A stretch of DNA of 64,000 nt from Bacillota bacterium (GCA_023460795.1 JAEWPC010000059.1:124001-188000), one strand, 5' to 3'. Numbered from the stretch's first letter, positions 1 to 9,706 are shown. Made by a program: numbers and translations. The notes: generated from the letters alone by a model not told the origin.

Positions 1-1467
1 GCATGGCTTCTCGCGGATCCGGGTATGCGCGTACGCTGCTCCCACCCCGCTTATCTCGAGCGGGTGAGCCTGTATTACGACGAATTGCTGCCCCGGTTGA
101 AGTCGCTGCTCTGTACGAACGGAGGCCCGATCATCGCCATGCAGATCGAGAACGAGTACGGCAGCTACGGCAACGATAAGGAGTATCTCGAATATTTGCG
201 CGAGGCCATGTCGATGCGGGGGGTCGACGTGCTGCTGTTCACCTCGGACGGCCCCGATCATCACATGCTCCAGGGCGGCATGATTCCGGGCGTGCTGGAG
301 ACGGTGAACTTCGGTTCCCGCGCCGGAGAGGCGTTCGATTCGCTGCGCCGTTATCAGCCGGACGGACCGCTCATGAGCATGGAATTCTGGAACGGCTGGT
401 TCGACCATTGGGGAGAAGAGCACCATGTACGCGATGCCGAAGAAGCGGCATCCGTATTCTCGGAGATGTTGGATTTGGGCGCTTCGGTCAATTTCTACAT
501 GTTCCACGGCGGTACGAATTTCGGCTTCTGGAGCGGCGCGAATGGCCCGGCACGCGACCAGTACGAGCCCACCGTCACCAGTTACGACTATAACTCGCCG
601 CTTGACGAAGCCGGGACGCCGACGGACAAGTACTTCGCCGTTCGCGAAGCCTTGTCGCGCATCGTCCCGATCCCGGCCGACGCGAAGCTTCCGCCTCCGC
701 TTCCGAAGGCGGACTACGGAACGGTAAGAGCAACGGCGTCCGCGCCGCTGTTCGGCCGTCTTGACGCGCTGTCGGCTCCGATCCGCAGTCCGTATCCGCG
801 TCCGATGGAGGAACTCGGCCAGAACAGCGGGTTCATCTTGTACGAGACCTGGATTTCCGGACCGCGCGACGAGAACGAATTGGCCATCCAGGACTGCAGG
901 GACCGGGCGCTCGTCTATCTGGACGATTGGTATCTGGGCGTCGTGGAGAGAGGCGTCCCGGATACGGCCATTCGCTTCGCGGTCCCCGAAGGCGGCGCTC
1001 GGCTAAGGCTGCTGGTCGAGAATATGGGGCGTATCAACTACGGCCCTTATCTGCTCGACCGTAAGGGGATCACGGAAGGCGTGCGGCACGGGCTGGCCTT
1101 CCTGTTCGACTGGACGATCCGTCCGATCCCGTTGGAAGATCTGTCGGGACTCCTCTTCGAACCGCTCTCGGCGGAATCGCAGGCTGCCGCCCCATCCGGC
1201 ATCTCGTCCGAGCCGGCATTCTACCGCACCGAATTGGAAATCGCGGATACGCCGGCCGACACGTTCCTCGAGCTAGGCGGGTGGACGAAAGGCGTCGCGT
1301 TCGTCAACGGGTTCAATATCGGACGCTATTGGAATCGCGGCCCGCAGCGAACGCTCTATGTGCCCGGACCGCTCCTGAAGGCCGGAATGAACGAGATCGT
1401 CGTATTCGAGCTGCATGACGCGGGAGACGCCGAGTTGCGCTTCCATGACGCTCCGAGACTATCGTGA
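1..1467 (+). CDS. Beta-galactosidase, GH35 family (5' end outside window)
   Basis: The frame is open from base 1 and ends at TGA 1465-1467, so about 488 codons are present and roughly the first 100 residues of the (beta/alpha)8 barrel lie upstream. Family GH35 retaining beta-galactosidases remove terminal beta-D-galactose. The QIENEYG motif (Glu codon 154-156, expected acid/base) and SMEFWNGW (Glu codon 382-384, expected nucleophile) are both visible, as is the barrel-end segment MFHGGTNFGFWSG. The remaining half would be the beta-sandwich domains that follow the barrel in this family. No signal can be judged because the N-terminus is missing. A terminator follows, so the gene ends its transcript. 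The family call is secure; the exact substrate (galactan or hemicellulose side chains) is inference. Confidence 0.93.
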   Translation, partial: AWLLADPGMRVRCSHPAYLERVSLYYDELLPRLKSLLCTNGGPIIAMQIENEYGSYGNDKEYLEYLREAMSMRGVDVLLFTSDGPDHHMLQGGMIPGVLETVNFGSRAGEAFDSLRRYQPDGPLMSMEFWNGWFDHWGEEHHVRDAEEAASVFSEMLDLGASVNFYMFHGGTNFGFWSGANGPARDQYEPTVTSYDYNSPLDEAGTPTDKYFAVREALSRIVPIPADAKLPPPLPKADYGTVRATASAPLFGRLDALSAPIRSPYPRPMEELGQNSGFILYETWISGPRDENELAIQDCRDRALVYLDDWYLGVVERGVPDTAIRFAVPEGGARLRLLVENMGRINYGPYLLDRKGITEGVRHGLAFLFDWTIRPIPLEDLSGLLFEPLSAESQAAAPSGISSEPAFYRTELEIADTPADTFLELGGWTKGVAFVNGFNIGRYWNRGPQRTLYVPGPLLKAGMNEIVVFELHDAGDAELRFHDAPRLS

Positions 1468-1510
1468 ATCGAGAGAAACCGCTTTGACAACAGATCAATC
1501 AACTCCTTGG

Positions 1511-1539
1511 CGCAGTCGAATCGACTGCGTTTTTATTTT
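1511..1539 (+). terminator. Rho-independent terminator after GH35 gene
   Basis: CGCAGTCGA at 1511-1519 and TCGACTGCG at 1521-1529 are perfect inverted arms, followed by TTTTTATTTT. It closes the GH35 transcript. Confidence 0.8.
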
Positions 1540-1672
1540 GGTCAAATGAAGCGCAAGAGGTTAACGACTTATGAATGGATCTAGGCATATAGCAGGAGTT
1601 TTGGGACTTTTTGCCGAAATAGTGACTAAAGGTGTCGGAGGGTATACTTTCTGGTCATAAGGAGCGCACATC

Positions 1673-4600
1673 ATGGCTGATCAATATCGCATAAACTTAC
1701 TGATTCCTTATTTAGACGGTGAATATTATGGTACCATTTTCACGACCTTGCATCGCGAGATTAACAAGCGCAATTCTACGCTGTTTACGATTCATGCGCT
1801 AGCTAGCGTGGAGAATCCCGCCGCGTTCGATTATCAGATCGGAACGGAGGATACGGATGGTTGGCTGCTGCTCATGAACCCCTACTCCGTCTTGCCATCC
1901 TCTCCGAAGTTTCTAGCGGCGATCGAAGCATCGGGCAAGCCGATCGTGACGATCGGTTACCAAGAGAATTCCATACGGTGTCACTCCGTCGTCATCGATA
2001 ACCGTCAAGCGATCAAAGACGCCGTTGGCCATTTGATCCGCGATCATGGACACCGGCGAATCGCCTTCGTCGGGAGCACGGAGCACGTGGACCTGATCGA
2101 GCGTTTCGAAGGTTATAGGGAGGCGCTTCAGGACAACGGTATCGAGTATGATGAACAACTGTATTTTCACGCCAACAATTCGTTGCGTCATGGAGGAGCG
2201 TCCGCTGCCCAGGCCATGATGGATAGAGGGATAGATTTCACGGCCGTAGTCGCGGCTACGGATTTGAATGCGATGGGACTCATAGAGTCCTTGCAGGCAA
2301 GCGGATATCGGATCCTCGATGAGATGGCGGTCATCGGCTTTGACGACCTGCCGTCCGCCGAAACGTTCCATCCGCCGCTCACTTCCGTGCACCAATCGAT
2401 CGCGGATCTGGCTCAGGCGAGCGTCGAATTGCTGTACCGTATGCTGGACGGGGAGAGACTGCCTCACAACGTCACTTACATCCCCACCGCGTTCATTCAA
2501 CGCGCCTCTTGCGGCTGCTCCTACCAGTCCAAGGAAGTGCCGATCGATGTGCTGCACAGAAGGTTGGAGCGATCGGAAGCCAACATTAATCAGTTAATCA
2601 GCAGTCATAATCAGCTCGCGGCCAACTGGGCGTCCGCGTCGAGGGAAGAGTTCTTCGACTTCTCCAGGATGTTCAGGGAAATCAGCCATTGGGGTTGCCT
2701 GGCTTCTTGGGAGACGGATAGGAACGACCATAGACATCTGATCATCAAACAGGCGTTCAGCAAATACAACGAATCTGTGCCTCCGATCGGGCTAAAAATC
2801 CCTATCGAGCAATTTCCGCCCGTCAATTGGCTGCCGAGGCTCGGAGACAACGATTATGTACGCGTCCAGTCGATCCGAAGCGATCGAGAGGACCTGGGCT
2901 TTATCGTTCTCGTTGGCCCAATAGATAAGCTGGTGCTCGTATCCGAGGTCGATATTACCCGTATCAGCTGCAACATTTCGGTTACCGCCTTAGTTCGCGA
3001 CCAGCTGTATAATCAAGTCCGATCCATAGCCGAGCAGCTCGAGATCGTGTCTCGGACGACGAACGACGGCATCTGGGATTGGGATCTCGTCACCGGCCAG
3101 ATTCAATGGAGCACCCGAACGCATGACATGTTCGGCTCCATCGGGGAGACGTTAACGGGCGATCCGGATTCGTTCTTCCGATTAGTCCATCCGGAGGATT
3201 ATCATTACGTAACCTCGGCATTCCAGCAGCATATCGATGACGGAACGCCTCTCAAGATCGAATTCAGAATCCAAGGCTGCGACAACGGGCGACAGCTATG
3301 GTTATATGCCGCGGGAGACTCGATTCGGGATCAACACGGCAACAAAGTTCGAACGATCGGCTCTCTAACGAACATTACGGAGAAAAAAACAGCCGAAAAC
3401 CAAATCACCCGCTTGGCTTATCACGACGTATTAACGGGACTTCCGAATCGGCAATTATTCCGGGAACGCTTCGAACAATCGCAATGGGAGGCGGAACGGG
3501 GCCGTACGAAGCTCGGTATTATGCTGCTCGACTTGGACCGGTTCAAGATTATTAACGATACGTTGGGGCACCAAGTAGGGGACCAGTTGCTTCAAGGGGT
3601 TGCCCGCAGGATGGAGGATATCATCTATTCCGGCAGCCCGGCGAAAGGCGTGGACCGGGACGGCGGCTCTACCGTCGCGAGACTAGGCGGCGATGAATTC
3701 ATCATCCTGTTGAAGGACGTGCAGGGCGTTACTCAGATACAGCTCATCGCGGAACGATTGATTCAAGGGTTCCAGGAGCCTTTCGATATCGAGAATCTCG
3801 AGTTGTTTACGACGGCCAGCATCGGCATAAGCCTGTATCCGGATGACGGCGCCGATCTGGACACTTTATATCGTTGCGCCGATATCGCCATGTACAAAGC
3901 CAAAGAGAACGGCAAAAATCGCAGCGTAACGTACAACGGAGCGATTAACTCCCTGACCTTCGAGAGGTTATCGATGGAAAACGAGTTGCGAAGAGCTTTG
4001 GAACGTTGCGAATTCGAGCTGCACTATCAACCGCAGATCGATCTGGACAAGAACGAAATTTACGGCGTCGAAGCTTTGATCCGGTGGAGATCGCCGGAGC
4101 GGGGCTTGGTGTCGCCGGCGGAATTTATCCCGCTTGCCGAGGACAGCGGGCTCATTATTCCGATCGGCCAATGGGTGCTCCGGGAAGCTTGTCTTCAGAA
4201 GAAACAATGGATCGATCTCGGACTCACGCAATCGGTCGTATCCGTGAATATATCGGCTAGCCAGCTTCACCAGAACAATTTCGTGGATATGGTCAAGACG
4301 GTGCTTGCCGATACGAAGCTGCCTCCCGATGCGCTCTGTCTCGAGATTACCGAAAGCACGGCGATCATGAACATGCAAGACAGCATTCTCAAGCTGCAGC
4401 AGCTGGATGACCTTGGCGTGCATATCGCCATTGACGACTTCGGAGTCGGGTACTCCTCCTTATCCATGCTGAAGCAGCTGCCGATCAAGAACGTGAAGAT
4501 CGATCGATCCTTCGTGCAGGATATGGTCGTGAATTCGGATGACGCCGCGATCGCGACCGCCATTATCTCGCTGGCGCGCAACCTCGGCATGATCGTTATC

Positions 4601-4732
4601 GCCGAAGGCGTAGAGACGGAGGCGCAGCGGAAGCTGCTCATGAAGGAGCAGTGCAACTGCATTCAGGGATATATCTACAGCAAGCCGCTTCCTCCGGATG
4701 AGTGCTTAGCTTATATGAGGAATTATCGATAA
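1673..4732 (+). CDS. LacI-type sensor / PAS / GGDEF / EAL signalling protein
   Basis: The protein has 1019 residues and probably makes and degrades cyclic di-GMP. Residues about 1-280 resemble the periplasmic-binding-like sugar-sensing half of LacI/GalR regulators but without their helix-turn-helix, ending in a Cys-rich ASCGCS motif. A coiled coil (about 285-315), a divergent GAF-like stretch, a PAS domain (about 465-580), GGDEF (motif 672-676 intact) and EAL (motif 800-802) follow. EAL signatures ITES, DDFGVGYSS, VKID and EGVE are kept, so both activities may be live. The product-inhibition RxxD five residues before GGDEF is absent (DGGS instead). There is no signal peptide or membrane segment, so it should be a cytoplasmic sensor. 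The start has AAGGAG 7-8 bases upstream. The ligand is unknown; a sugar is inferred from the fold. Confidence 0.9.
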   Translation: MADQYRINLLIPYLDGEYYGTIFTTLHREINKRNSTLFTIHALASVENPAAFDYQIGTEDTDGWLLLMNPYSVLPSSPKFLAAIEASGKPIVTIGYQENSIRCHSVVIDNRQAIKDAVGHLIRDHGHRRIAFVGSTEHVDLIERFEGYREALQDNGIEYDEQLYFHANNSLRHGGASAAQAMMDRGIDFTAVVAATDLNAMGLIESLQASGYRILDEMAVIGFDDLPSAETFHPPLTSVHQSIADLAQASVELLYRMLDGERLPHNVTYIPTAFIQRASCGCSYQSKEVPIDVLHRRLERSEANINQLISSHNQLAANWASASREEFFDFSRMFREISHWGCLASWETDRNDHRHLIIKQAFSKYNESVPPIGLKIPIEQFPPVNWLPRLGDNDYVRVQSIRSDREDLGFIVLVGPIDKLVLVSEVDITRISCNISVTALVRDQLYNQVRSIAEQLEIVSRTTNDGIWDWDLVTGQIQWSTRTHDMFGSIGETLTGDPDSFFRLVHPEDYHYVTSAFQQHIDDGTPLKIEFRIQGCDNGRQLWLYAAGDSIRDQHGNKVRTIGSLTNITEKKTAENQITRLAYHDVLTGLPNRQLFRERFEQSQWEAERGRTKLGIMLLDLDRFKIINDTLGHQVGDQLLQGVARRMEDIIYSGSPAKGVDRDGGSTVARLGGDEFIILLKDVQGVTQIQLIAERLIQGFQEPFDIENLELFTTASIGISLYPDDGADLDTLYRCADIAMYKAKENGKNRSVTYNGAINSLTFERLSMENELRRALERCEFELHYQPQIDLDKNEIYGVEALIRWRSPERGLVSPAEFIPLAEDSGLIIPIGQWVLREACLQKKQWIDLGLTQSVVSVNISASQLHQNNFVDMVKTVLADTKLPPDALCLEITESTAIMNMQDSILKLQQLDDLGVHIAIDDFGVGYSSLSMLKQLPIKNVKIDRSFVQDMVVNSDDAAIATAIISLARNLGMIVIAEGVETEAQRKLLMKEQCNCIQGYIYSKPLPPDECLAYMRNYR

Positions 4733-4750
4733 GCCGCCGTAAACCCAACA

Positions 4751-4806
4751 ACCGTCTTTTCGTAAATGGCAACGCGAAGCGCCATTTACGAAAAAGACGG
4801 TTTTAT
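4751..4806. terminator. Bidirectional terminator between convergent genes
   Basis: A near-perfect stem of about 20 bp pairs ACCGTCTTTTCGTAAATGGC (4751-4770) with its complement ending near 4802, followed by TTTTATATA. It sits between the convergent GGDEF-EAL and permease genes and can serve both. Confidence 0.85.
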
Positions 4807-4845
4807 ATATTCATAATCATCGCCGACTTTGCGATATAAGAAGTA

Positions 4846-6177
4846 TTAGGCGCTTTCTTCCAATTGGATGGATGGCGTAAACTTGCGGAAGCCGCGTGTT
4901 TTCACGGCGACATAGACCAAGCCCGCCGCAAGCCACGAACCTCCGATGGCGTAGGCATCTATCGACAGCTTGCTGAACAACCAACCGATGCACGCCATGC
5001 CGCACAGCGGAAGCAACAGATAGCGAATCGCACCGGCGCCTGAACGCATCCCTTTCTTCGCGTAGAAGTGGGCGATGACGCTGAAGTTGACGAAGAAGAA
5101 TGCCGTCAGCGCGCCGAAGTTGACGAAGTTGATCGCCGTCTCCAAGGTGATGACGAGCGCGAGCAGCGTCAAACCGCCGGATAGGAGGATGTTGTAGACC
5201 GGCGTTTGAAGCCGCGGGTGGAGATAGCCGAAGAACGGTTTAGGCAAAGAGGATTCCCGGCCCATGGCGAACAGCAGCTTCGATATGCTGGCGAGAGACG
5301 CGACGCCGCCGGTTAAGCAGCAGATGACGTATACGGTAATGAAGAACGAGCCGAACAGAGCGCCGCCGATATGGAGGATCACATCGTACGATGCGGTGTC
5401 CGGGCTTTCGAACGCGGCCCCCGGATGCGTCAGAACGCCGAAGTACGATACCGCTACGTAGGATAAACCGACGATGGCGACAATGATCGCAAGAGCTTTG
5501 GGGATCGAGGTTGCAGGCGTCTTCGTATCTTCCGACAGGATGGTGACGGAATCGAAGCCCAGAAAGGAGAAGCAGAGAATGGCCGCGCCAGAGAAACCCG
5601 CCATTATAGAGGAATCCGCGTTCAAGATCGGCGTCGAAGACATCAGCGCGGAACCGTCATTGACGATGAACCGGATGCAGAGGAAGCAGAATACCGCGAT
5701 GAATACGAGCTGAATGAGCACCGACAGCCGGCTGATATTGGCGGAGATCCGAATGCCGAGCAGGTTGCAGGCCGTGATGAATACCGCGGAGATCACGATC
5801 CACCAATCTACGGATACGGAAGGGAATTCCGCATTTAAGTAGAGTCCGAATACGAGGCAGCAGATCATCGGAGTAAATAGGTAGTCTAAGAGCAGCGTCC
5901 ATCCGACGAGGAAGCCCGCGACCGGGTGGATGGTCTTGCCGATGTAGGTATAGGCGGAGCCGGATTGCGGGAACGCCCGCACCATCTGAGAATAGCTGTA
6001 AGCCGTGAACCCGATTGCGATGAACGCGAATAAGTAAGCCGTAACCAGCATCCCGTCGGCTATCTCGTAGCCGATTCCGTAATTCGTAAATACGACCATG
6101 GGGCTGGTCCAAGCAATTCCGAGACTGACAAGCTGCGCAAGCGATAAAGATTTTTTCGGTTGAATCGAACCATTCAT
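4846..6177 (-). CDS. APC-superfamily amino acid/polyamine permease
   Basis: A 443-residue integral membrane protein with about 12 hydrophobic segments; it opens with the APC motif region LVSLGIAWTSPMVVF and has YSQMVRAFPQSGSAYTYIGK after TM2, typical of proton-coupled amino acid, polyamine or guanidino-compound permeases. The start at 6177 (MNGSIQPKK) is chosen because GAGAGGAGAG lies about 11 bases upstream; the reading frame is open to 6210, but that longer version would place the ribosome binding site inside the coding sequence. It is divergent from a MerR regulator, and a ureohydrolase follows on the other strand, so uptake of arginine, agmatine or a related compound is a reasonable inference. 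The substrate cannot be read from sequence. Confidence 0.88.
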   Translation of the reverse strand: MNGSIQPKKSLSLAQLVSLGIAWTSPMVVFTNYGIGYEIADGMLVTAYLFAFIAIGFTAYSYSQMVRAFPQSGSAYTYIGKTIHPVAGFLVGWTLLLDYLFTPMICCLVFGLYLNAEFPSVSVDWWIVISAVFITACNLLGIRISANISRLSVLIQLVFIAVFCFLCIRFIVNDGSALMSSTPILNADSSIMAGFSGAAILCFSFLGFDSVTILSEDTKTPATSIPKALAIIVAIVGLSYVAVSYFGVLTHPGAAFESPDTASYDVILHIGGALFGSFFITVYVICCLTGGVASLASISKLLFAMGRESSLPKPFFGYLHPRLQTPVYNILLSGGLTLLALVITLETAINFVNFGALTAFFFVNFSVIAHFYAKKGMRSGAGAIRYLLLPLCGMACIGWLFSKLSIDAYAIGGSWLAAGLVYVAVKTRGFRKFTPSIQLEESA

Positions 6178-6251
6178 CTTTATTATTTCTCTCCTCTCAT
6201 TTGTAAACATCCGTATTCTATGTTTCGTGCAACAGGCGGCTTATTCGCTCG

Positions 6252-6288
6252 GTTGCGCCACGTGGAAAATGATAAACTTTTGCGCAAC
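6252..6288. promoter_or_regulatory. Inverted repeat in permease/MerR divergent region
   Basis: GTTGCGC (6252-6258) and GCGCAAC (6282-6288) form perfect 7-bp inverted arms in the 154-bp gap between the divergent permease and MerR genes. It is a candidate operator for the MerR protein. Only the symmetry and location support this. Confidence 0.35.
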
Positions 6289-6331
6289 ATAAATGTCAAT
6301 ATTTAGATTTTTACCATAAAAGAGGGCGAAA

Positions 6332-7162
6332 ATGAAGGACAAGTTGACGGTAAGCGAATTGGCTAAGTTGCGGCGAATGACCCCGGAGACGCTTCGGCAC
6401 TACGACCGGATCGGGCTGTTCAAGCCCAAGTTCGTAGATCCGCAGACAGGGTATCGCTATTATTCGGTGTTGCAATACGAGGAGATCGGCACGATTCGCG
6501 AGCTTCGCCAGATCGGGATGACGACGGAAGAGATTAAGCAATATTTTACCGATCGGAACGTGGAGCAATCTCTCGCGCTCATGAAGACCAAATTGGAGAC
6601 GCTCAGCCGGAGCATTCAAGAGCTGCAGGAAATCGAATACAACGTGCGCGAGAAGATCCGCCATATCGAAGAGATGCAGAGGCTGAGCGATATCTCGTCG
6701 GTCGTGCTGAAGAATCTGGATCAGCGTTGGATCATTACGAAGCGTTGTCAGGTGAACGATTGGGTAGAGTTAGGCTACGGATTCCTTGAGCTGGAGGATA
6801 TTCTGGAGGAGACCGCCCCGATTCTCGCGAGCAATCGGTTAGGTTCGTTAATCAGTCGGGCAAGCATTGAAGCCGGAGAATATACTTCGTCGTCGGAATT
6901 GTTCATTTTCCTCAGACGGTTCCTGCCTCGCAATCATGCCTACGTAGAGGTCGTCGAAGCCGGACAATATTTATGCTCGTACTATCACGGCGATTTCTGG
7001 GGCCGCGCGGAGACGATCTCGCGGATCATGGAATACGCCGAGGCGAACGGGTGGCGTCTGGCCGGAGATGCGGTCCAGATCGTTCAGATCGATATTACCG
7101 TAACGGATAAAGTATCGGAGGTTCTATACGAAATTCAAATTCCCGTTCGTTCGGCGCGTTGA
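6332..7162 (+). CDS. MerR-family transcriptional regulator
   Basis: A 276-residue regulator. Residues 5-75 are the MerR winged helix (LTVSELAKLRRMTPETLRHYDRIG is the typical first helix-turn-helix, with GYRYYSVLQYEEI), followed by a dimerisation coiled coil (about 80-118) and a C-terminal effector-binding region of the BltR/BmrR or GyrI-like kind (about 125-276). MerR proteins of this group bind small amphipathic ligands and activate promoters with long spacers. It is divergent from the APC permease and 69 bases upstream of the agmatinase-like gene, so it probably controls one or both. A weak AGAGGG ribosome site precedes the ATG. The ligand is unknown. Confidence 0.88.
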   Translation: MKDKLTVSELAKLRRMTPETLRHYDRIGLFKPKFVDPQTGYRYYSVLQYEEIGTIRELRQIGMTTEEIKQYFTDRNVEQSLALMKTKLETLSRSIQELQEIEYNVREKIRHIEEMQRLSDISSVVLKNLDQRWIITKRCQVNDWVELGYGFLELEDILEETAPILASNRLGSLISRASIEAGEYTSSSELFIFLRRFLPRNHAYVEVVEAGQYLCSYYHGDFWGRAETISRIMEYAEANGWRLAGDAVQIVQIDITVTDKVSEVLYEIQIPVRSAR

Positions 7163-7191
7163 CTTTAAGGCTAGACAAAGGTTTAAGATGA

Positions 7192-7219
7192 CCTTGTTCC
7201 ACCCAAATAGGTAACAAGG
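7192..7219 (+). promoter_or_regulatory. Inverted repeat overlapping the agmatinase ribosome binding site
   Basis: CCTTGTT (7192-7198) and AACAAGG (7213-7219) are perfect inverted arms. The right arm contains the first bases of the AAGGAG ribosome site that serves the ATG at 7231. It could be a regulator operator or an RNA hairpin hiding the ribosome site; the sequence cannot separate these. Confidence 0.35.
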
Positions 7220-7230
7220 AGCTGTCTGAT

Positions 7231-8148
7231 ATGACCGATCTGGCCAAAGCGTCGTTGAAAGATCACCTTGAATTCCTTCCCTATGCAGGCAACGTTTCGT
7301 TCTTCAGATGCGATTATTCGCGCGACCTCGAGGGCGTGGATATCGCGATCGTAGGCGTGCCGTTCGACAACGGAGTATCGAACCGGGCGGGCGCGCGAAT
7401 GGGGCCGCGGGCGATTCGGGAAGCATCGTTGCAAGCCGGAATCTTCCATCATCCGTGGCCGTTCAGCGTCCGGGAGTCGTGCCGAATCATCGATTACGGC
7501 GATATCGGTTACGGGTATGGCATGGAAGGCATGGGCTTCATGGTAGGAGATACGTACGAGCATGCCCGCCGAATCCTTCGTTCCGGGGCTAGAATGCTTA
7601 CGATCGGCGGAGACCATACCATTCCGTACGGACCCCTAAGGGCGGCTAGCGAAATCTACGGGCCGCTTGCGCTGATCCACCTGGACAGCCATCAGGATAC
7701 GATTCCGAACGAACGGTGCCACGGCACGTTCGCATATGACGCCGTCTGCAGCGGGTGGGTGGACCCGTCCGTATCGGTGCAAGCGTATATTCGAACGAAT
7801 TCGCCCGGCTGCGGTTACAGCATCATTACCGCCGAAGACGCTTACGAGCTTGGTCCGCGGAAGCTGGCGGACGCGATCAAAGCGATCGTCGGCGAAAGGC
7901 CGGTCTATCTCACGTTCGATATCGATGCGCTCGATCCGGCCTATGCGCCGGGGACGGGAACGCCGGTAGTAGGCGGGCCGTCCACGCGGGAAGTTCGGGC
8001 GCTGCTGAATCGTCTGCATGGACTGAACGTAGTGGCGGCGGACATCGTCGAGGTATGCCCGGTATACGATCCGACGGAGCGTACGCAATTGGCGGCCGCA
8101 ACGATCTCGCACGACCTGCTGTACCTGCTATCGGCAAGAGGGGAATGA
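7231..8148 (+). CDS. speB: Ureohydrolase, agmatinase/guanidino-acid hydrolase type
   Basis: A 305-residue arginase/agmatinase-fold enzyme that hydrolyses a guanidino group to urea with two Mn ions. All six metal ligands are visible: H129 in GGDHT, D152, H154 and D156 in LDSHQDT (most relatives have DAHxD, so Ala is replaced by Ser), and D230 and D232 in TFDIDALDP. RAGARMGPRAIREAS and HGTF match the agmatinase branch rather than arginase. AAGGAG lies 9 bases before the ATG. The substrate could be agmatine, guanidinobutyrate or another guanidino acid; the neighbouring permease and MerR regulator fit a small catabolic locus. The gene symbol reflects the family and the substrate is not established. 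Confidence 0.85.
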   Translation: MTDLAKASLKDHLEFLPYAGNVSFFRCDYSRDLEGVDIAIVGVPFDNGVSNRAGARMGPRAIREASLQAGIFHHPWPFSVRESCRIIDYGDIGYGYGMEGMGFMVGDTYEHARRILRSGARMLTIGGDHTIPYGPLRAASEIYGPLALIHLDSHQDTIPNERCHGTFAYDAVCSGWVDPSVSVQAYIRTNSPGCGYSIITAEDAYELGPRKLADAIKAIVGERPVYLTFDIDALDPAYAPGTGTPVVGGPSTREVRALLNRLHGLNVVAADIVEVCPVYDPTERTQLAAATISHDLLYLLSARGE

Positions 8149-8181
8149 AACATTTCCGGGCACTGATCTGAGAGGAGTAAG

Positions 8182-9687
8182 ATGATGGAGAGAAAGTACG
8201 GGAACAAATGGGGCATCGCGCTCAAGCTTGCGCTAGCTGTGCTCGTAGGAGCCGGATTATGGATCGTCGGCGCTCCTCGGCAAGCCTCGGCGGATGCGAA
8301 ATCCGCACCTGGCGTAGCGGCGGGGGGACAGTCTTCCTTCGCGCTGTTAGCCGACGACGCGTTAATGGTGTGGGGAAGGAACGAAATGCAGCAGCTTGGC
8401 GGTGTTACGACCGACGAGCAGGTATTGAGTCCGACGATGCATTACCTCGAAGACGTTCAATCGGTCCATGCGGGCAGACGACATACGCTCGTGGTCATGA
8501 AGGACGGAAGGCTCCTTGGCTTCGGAGCGAACTACAACAGTCAACTCGGTTATCCGTATAGCTTTACTTATATGACTGTTGCGGCAATCGTACCGGGACT
8601 CGATGACGTGAAAGCCGCCGCGGCAGGCGTCAATTTCTCGATGGCGTTGAAAGGCGATGAAACCGTATGGGTATGGGGATATAACCCGTTCTTCCCGCAA
8701 TTAGCGGACGGGGTTGCGATCAATCCCGACGGAACGCTCTCGGCCGGACAGCATACCCCTGAACAAGTGCCGGGCCTCGCTAACATTAAGGCCATTGCCG
8801 CGGGCGATAATTATGCCGGGGCGATCGACGAGAACGGCGATCTCTATATGTGGGGCGACAACGAGTTCGGCCAGCTGGGCACGGGCGATAATAATCCTCG
8901 CCCTACTCCGGTAAAGGTCGCCTTTGGCATTAAATCGGTGGCCGTCTCGGACAATCATACGGTTGCCGTTAAAGTAGACGGAACAGTTATCGCGTTCGGC
9001 AAAAACGAGATGGGTCAGCTCGGCGACGGTACGAATGCGCCAAGCAACTTGCCGGTGAACGTAATCGGGTTGACGGATATTAAGGAAGTCGCCCTGGGCG
9101 ATGACCATAGCCTCGCTTTAGGCGAGAATGGACAAGTTTACGCATGGGGGAGCAACTATCAAGGACGTCTGGGCAACGGTACGGCGTCGCCGAGCGCAAC
9201 TCCGATCAACTTAATCGGCCTGAATAATGTCGTTGCGATCGCTGCAGGATTCGCGCATAGCATGGCCATGACGGGCGACGGACATGTCTATAGCTGGGGT
9301 TTTAACGATAAAGGACAATTAGGCAACGGTACGACGGATGACCAGTACTCCCCTGTCATGGTGATAGACTACGGCCCGCCTAGCACGCCGACCGAATTGA
9401 ATGTTAGAAGAACAATTCTGGATTTGGGCAAAGCAAACCTGAGCTGGCAACCTTCACCTGAACCGGACATCGAATACTACACGATTTATATGAGAAAACA
9501 AGGCGAGCCAGCCTTCTTTACTTCATTCAGAATATATGGCGGAGCAACGACATATACCGTTTCGGGAATCCAACAATCGAAGACTTATGAATTCAAGATA
9601 GAAGCCGTCGATACTTCAGGCTTTAAATCGCCTCAGAGCGACATCGTTATCTTGGAAGGATTGAATATTAGGAAATTGAAGTCCTAG
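8182..9687 (+). CDS. Secreted RCC1-repeat beta-propeller protein with fibronectin III domain
   Basis: A 501-residue exported protein. The N-terminus has basic residues, a hydrophobic stretch and a likely cleavage site near ASA-DA (about residue 38). Seven RCC1-type repeats follow, each marked by a W/F-G-x-N...QLG signature (for example MWGDNEFGQLGTG, AFGKNEMGQLGDG, SWGFNDKGQLGNG), enough to close one seven-bladed propeller. Residues about 405-495 form a fibronectin III-like domain (TPTELNVRR ... YEFKIEAVDTSG). No catalytic residues are evident, so a binding role outside the cell is the best inference. AGAGGAG precedes two in-phase ATGs (8182 and 8185). It lies 33 bases after the agmatinase gene and could be co-transcribed, though the functions appear unrelated. 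Confidence 0.85.
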   Translation: MMERKYGNKWGIALKLALAVLVGAGLWIVGAPRQASADAKSAPGVAAGGQSSFALLADDALMVWGRNEMQQLGGVTTDEQVLSPTMHYLEDVQSVHAGRRHTLVVMKDGRLLGFGANYNSQLGYPYSFTYMTVAAIVPGLDDVKAAAAGVNFSMALKGDETVWVWGYNPFFPQLADGVAINPDGTLSAGQHTPEQVPGLANIKAIAAGDNYAGAIDENGDLYMWGDNEFGQLGTGDNNPRPTPVKVAFGIKSVAVSDNHTVAVKVDGTVIAFGKNEMGQLGDGTNAPSNLPVNVIGLTDIKEVALGDDHSLALGENGQVYAWGSNYQGRLGNGTASPSATPINLIGLNNVVAIAAGFAHSMAMTGDGHVYSWGFNDKGQLGNGTTDDQYSPVMVIDYGPPSTPTELNVRRTILDLGKANLSWQPSPEPDIEYYTIYMRKQGEPAFFTSFRIYGGATTYTVSGIQQSKTYEFKIEAVDTSGFKSPQSDIVILEGLNIRKLKS

Positions 9688-9706
9688 CTCAAACTTCTCA
9701 GTAGGA

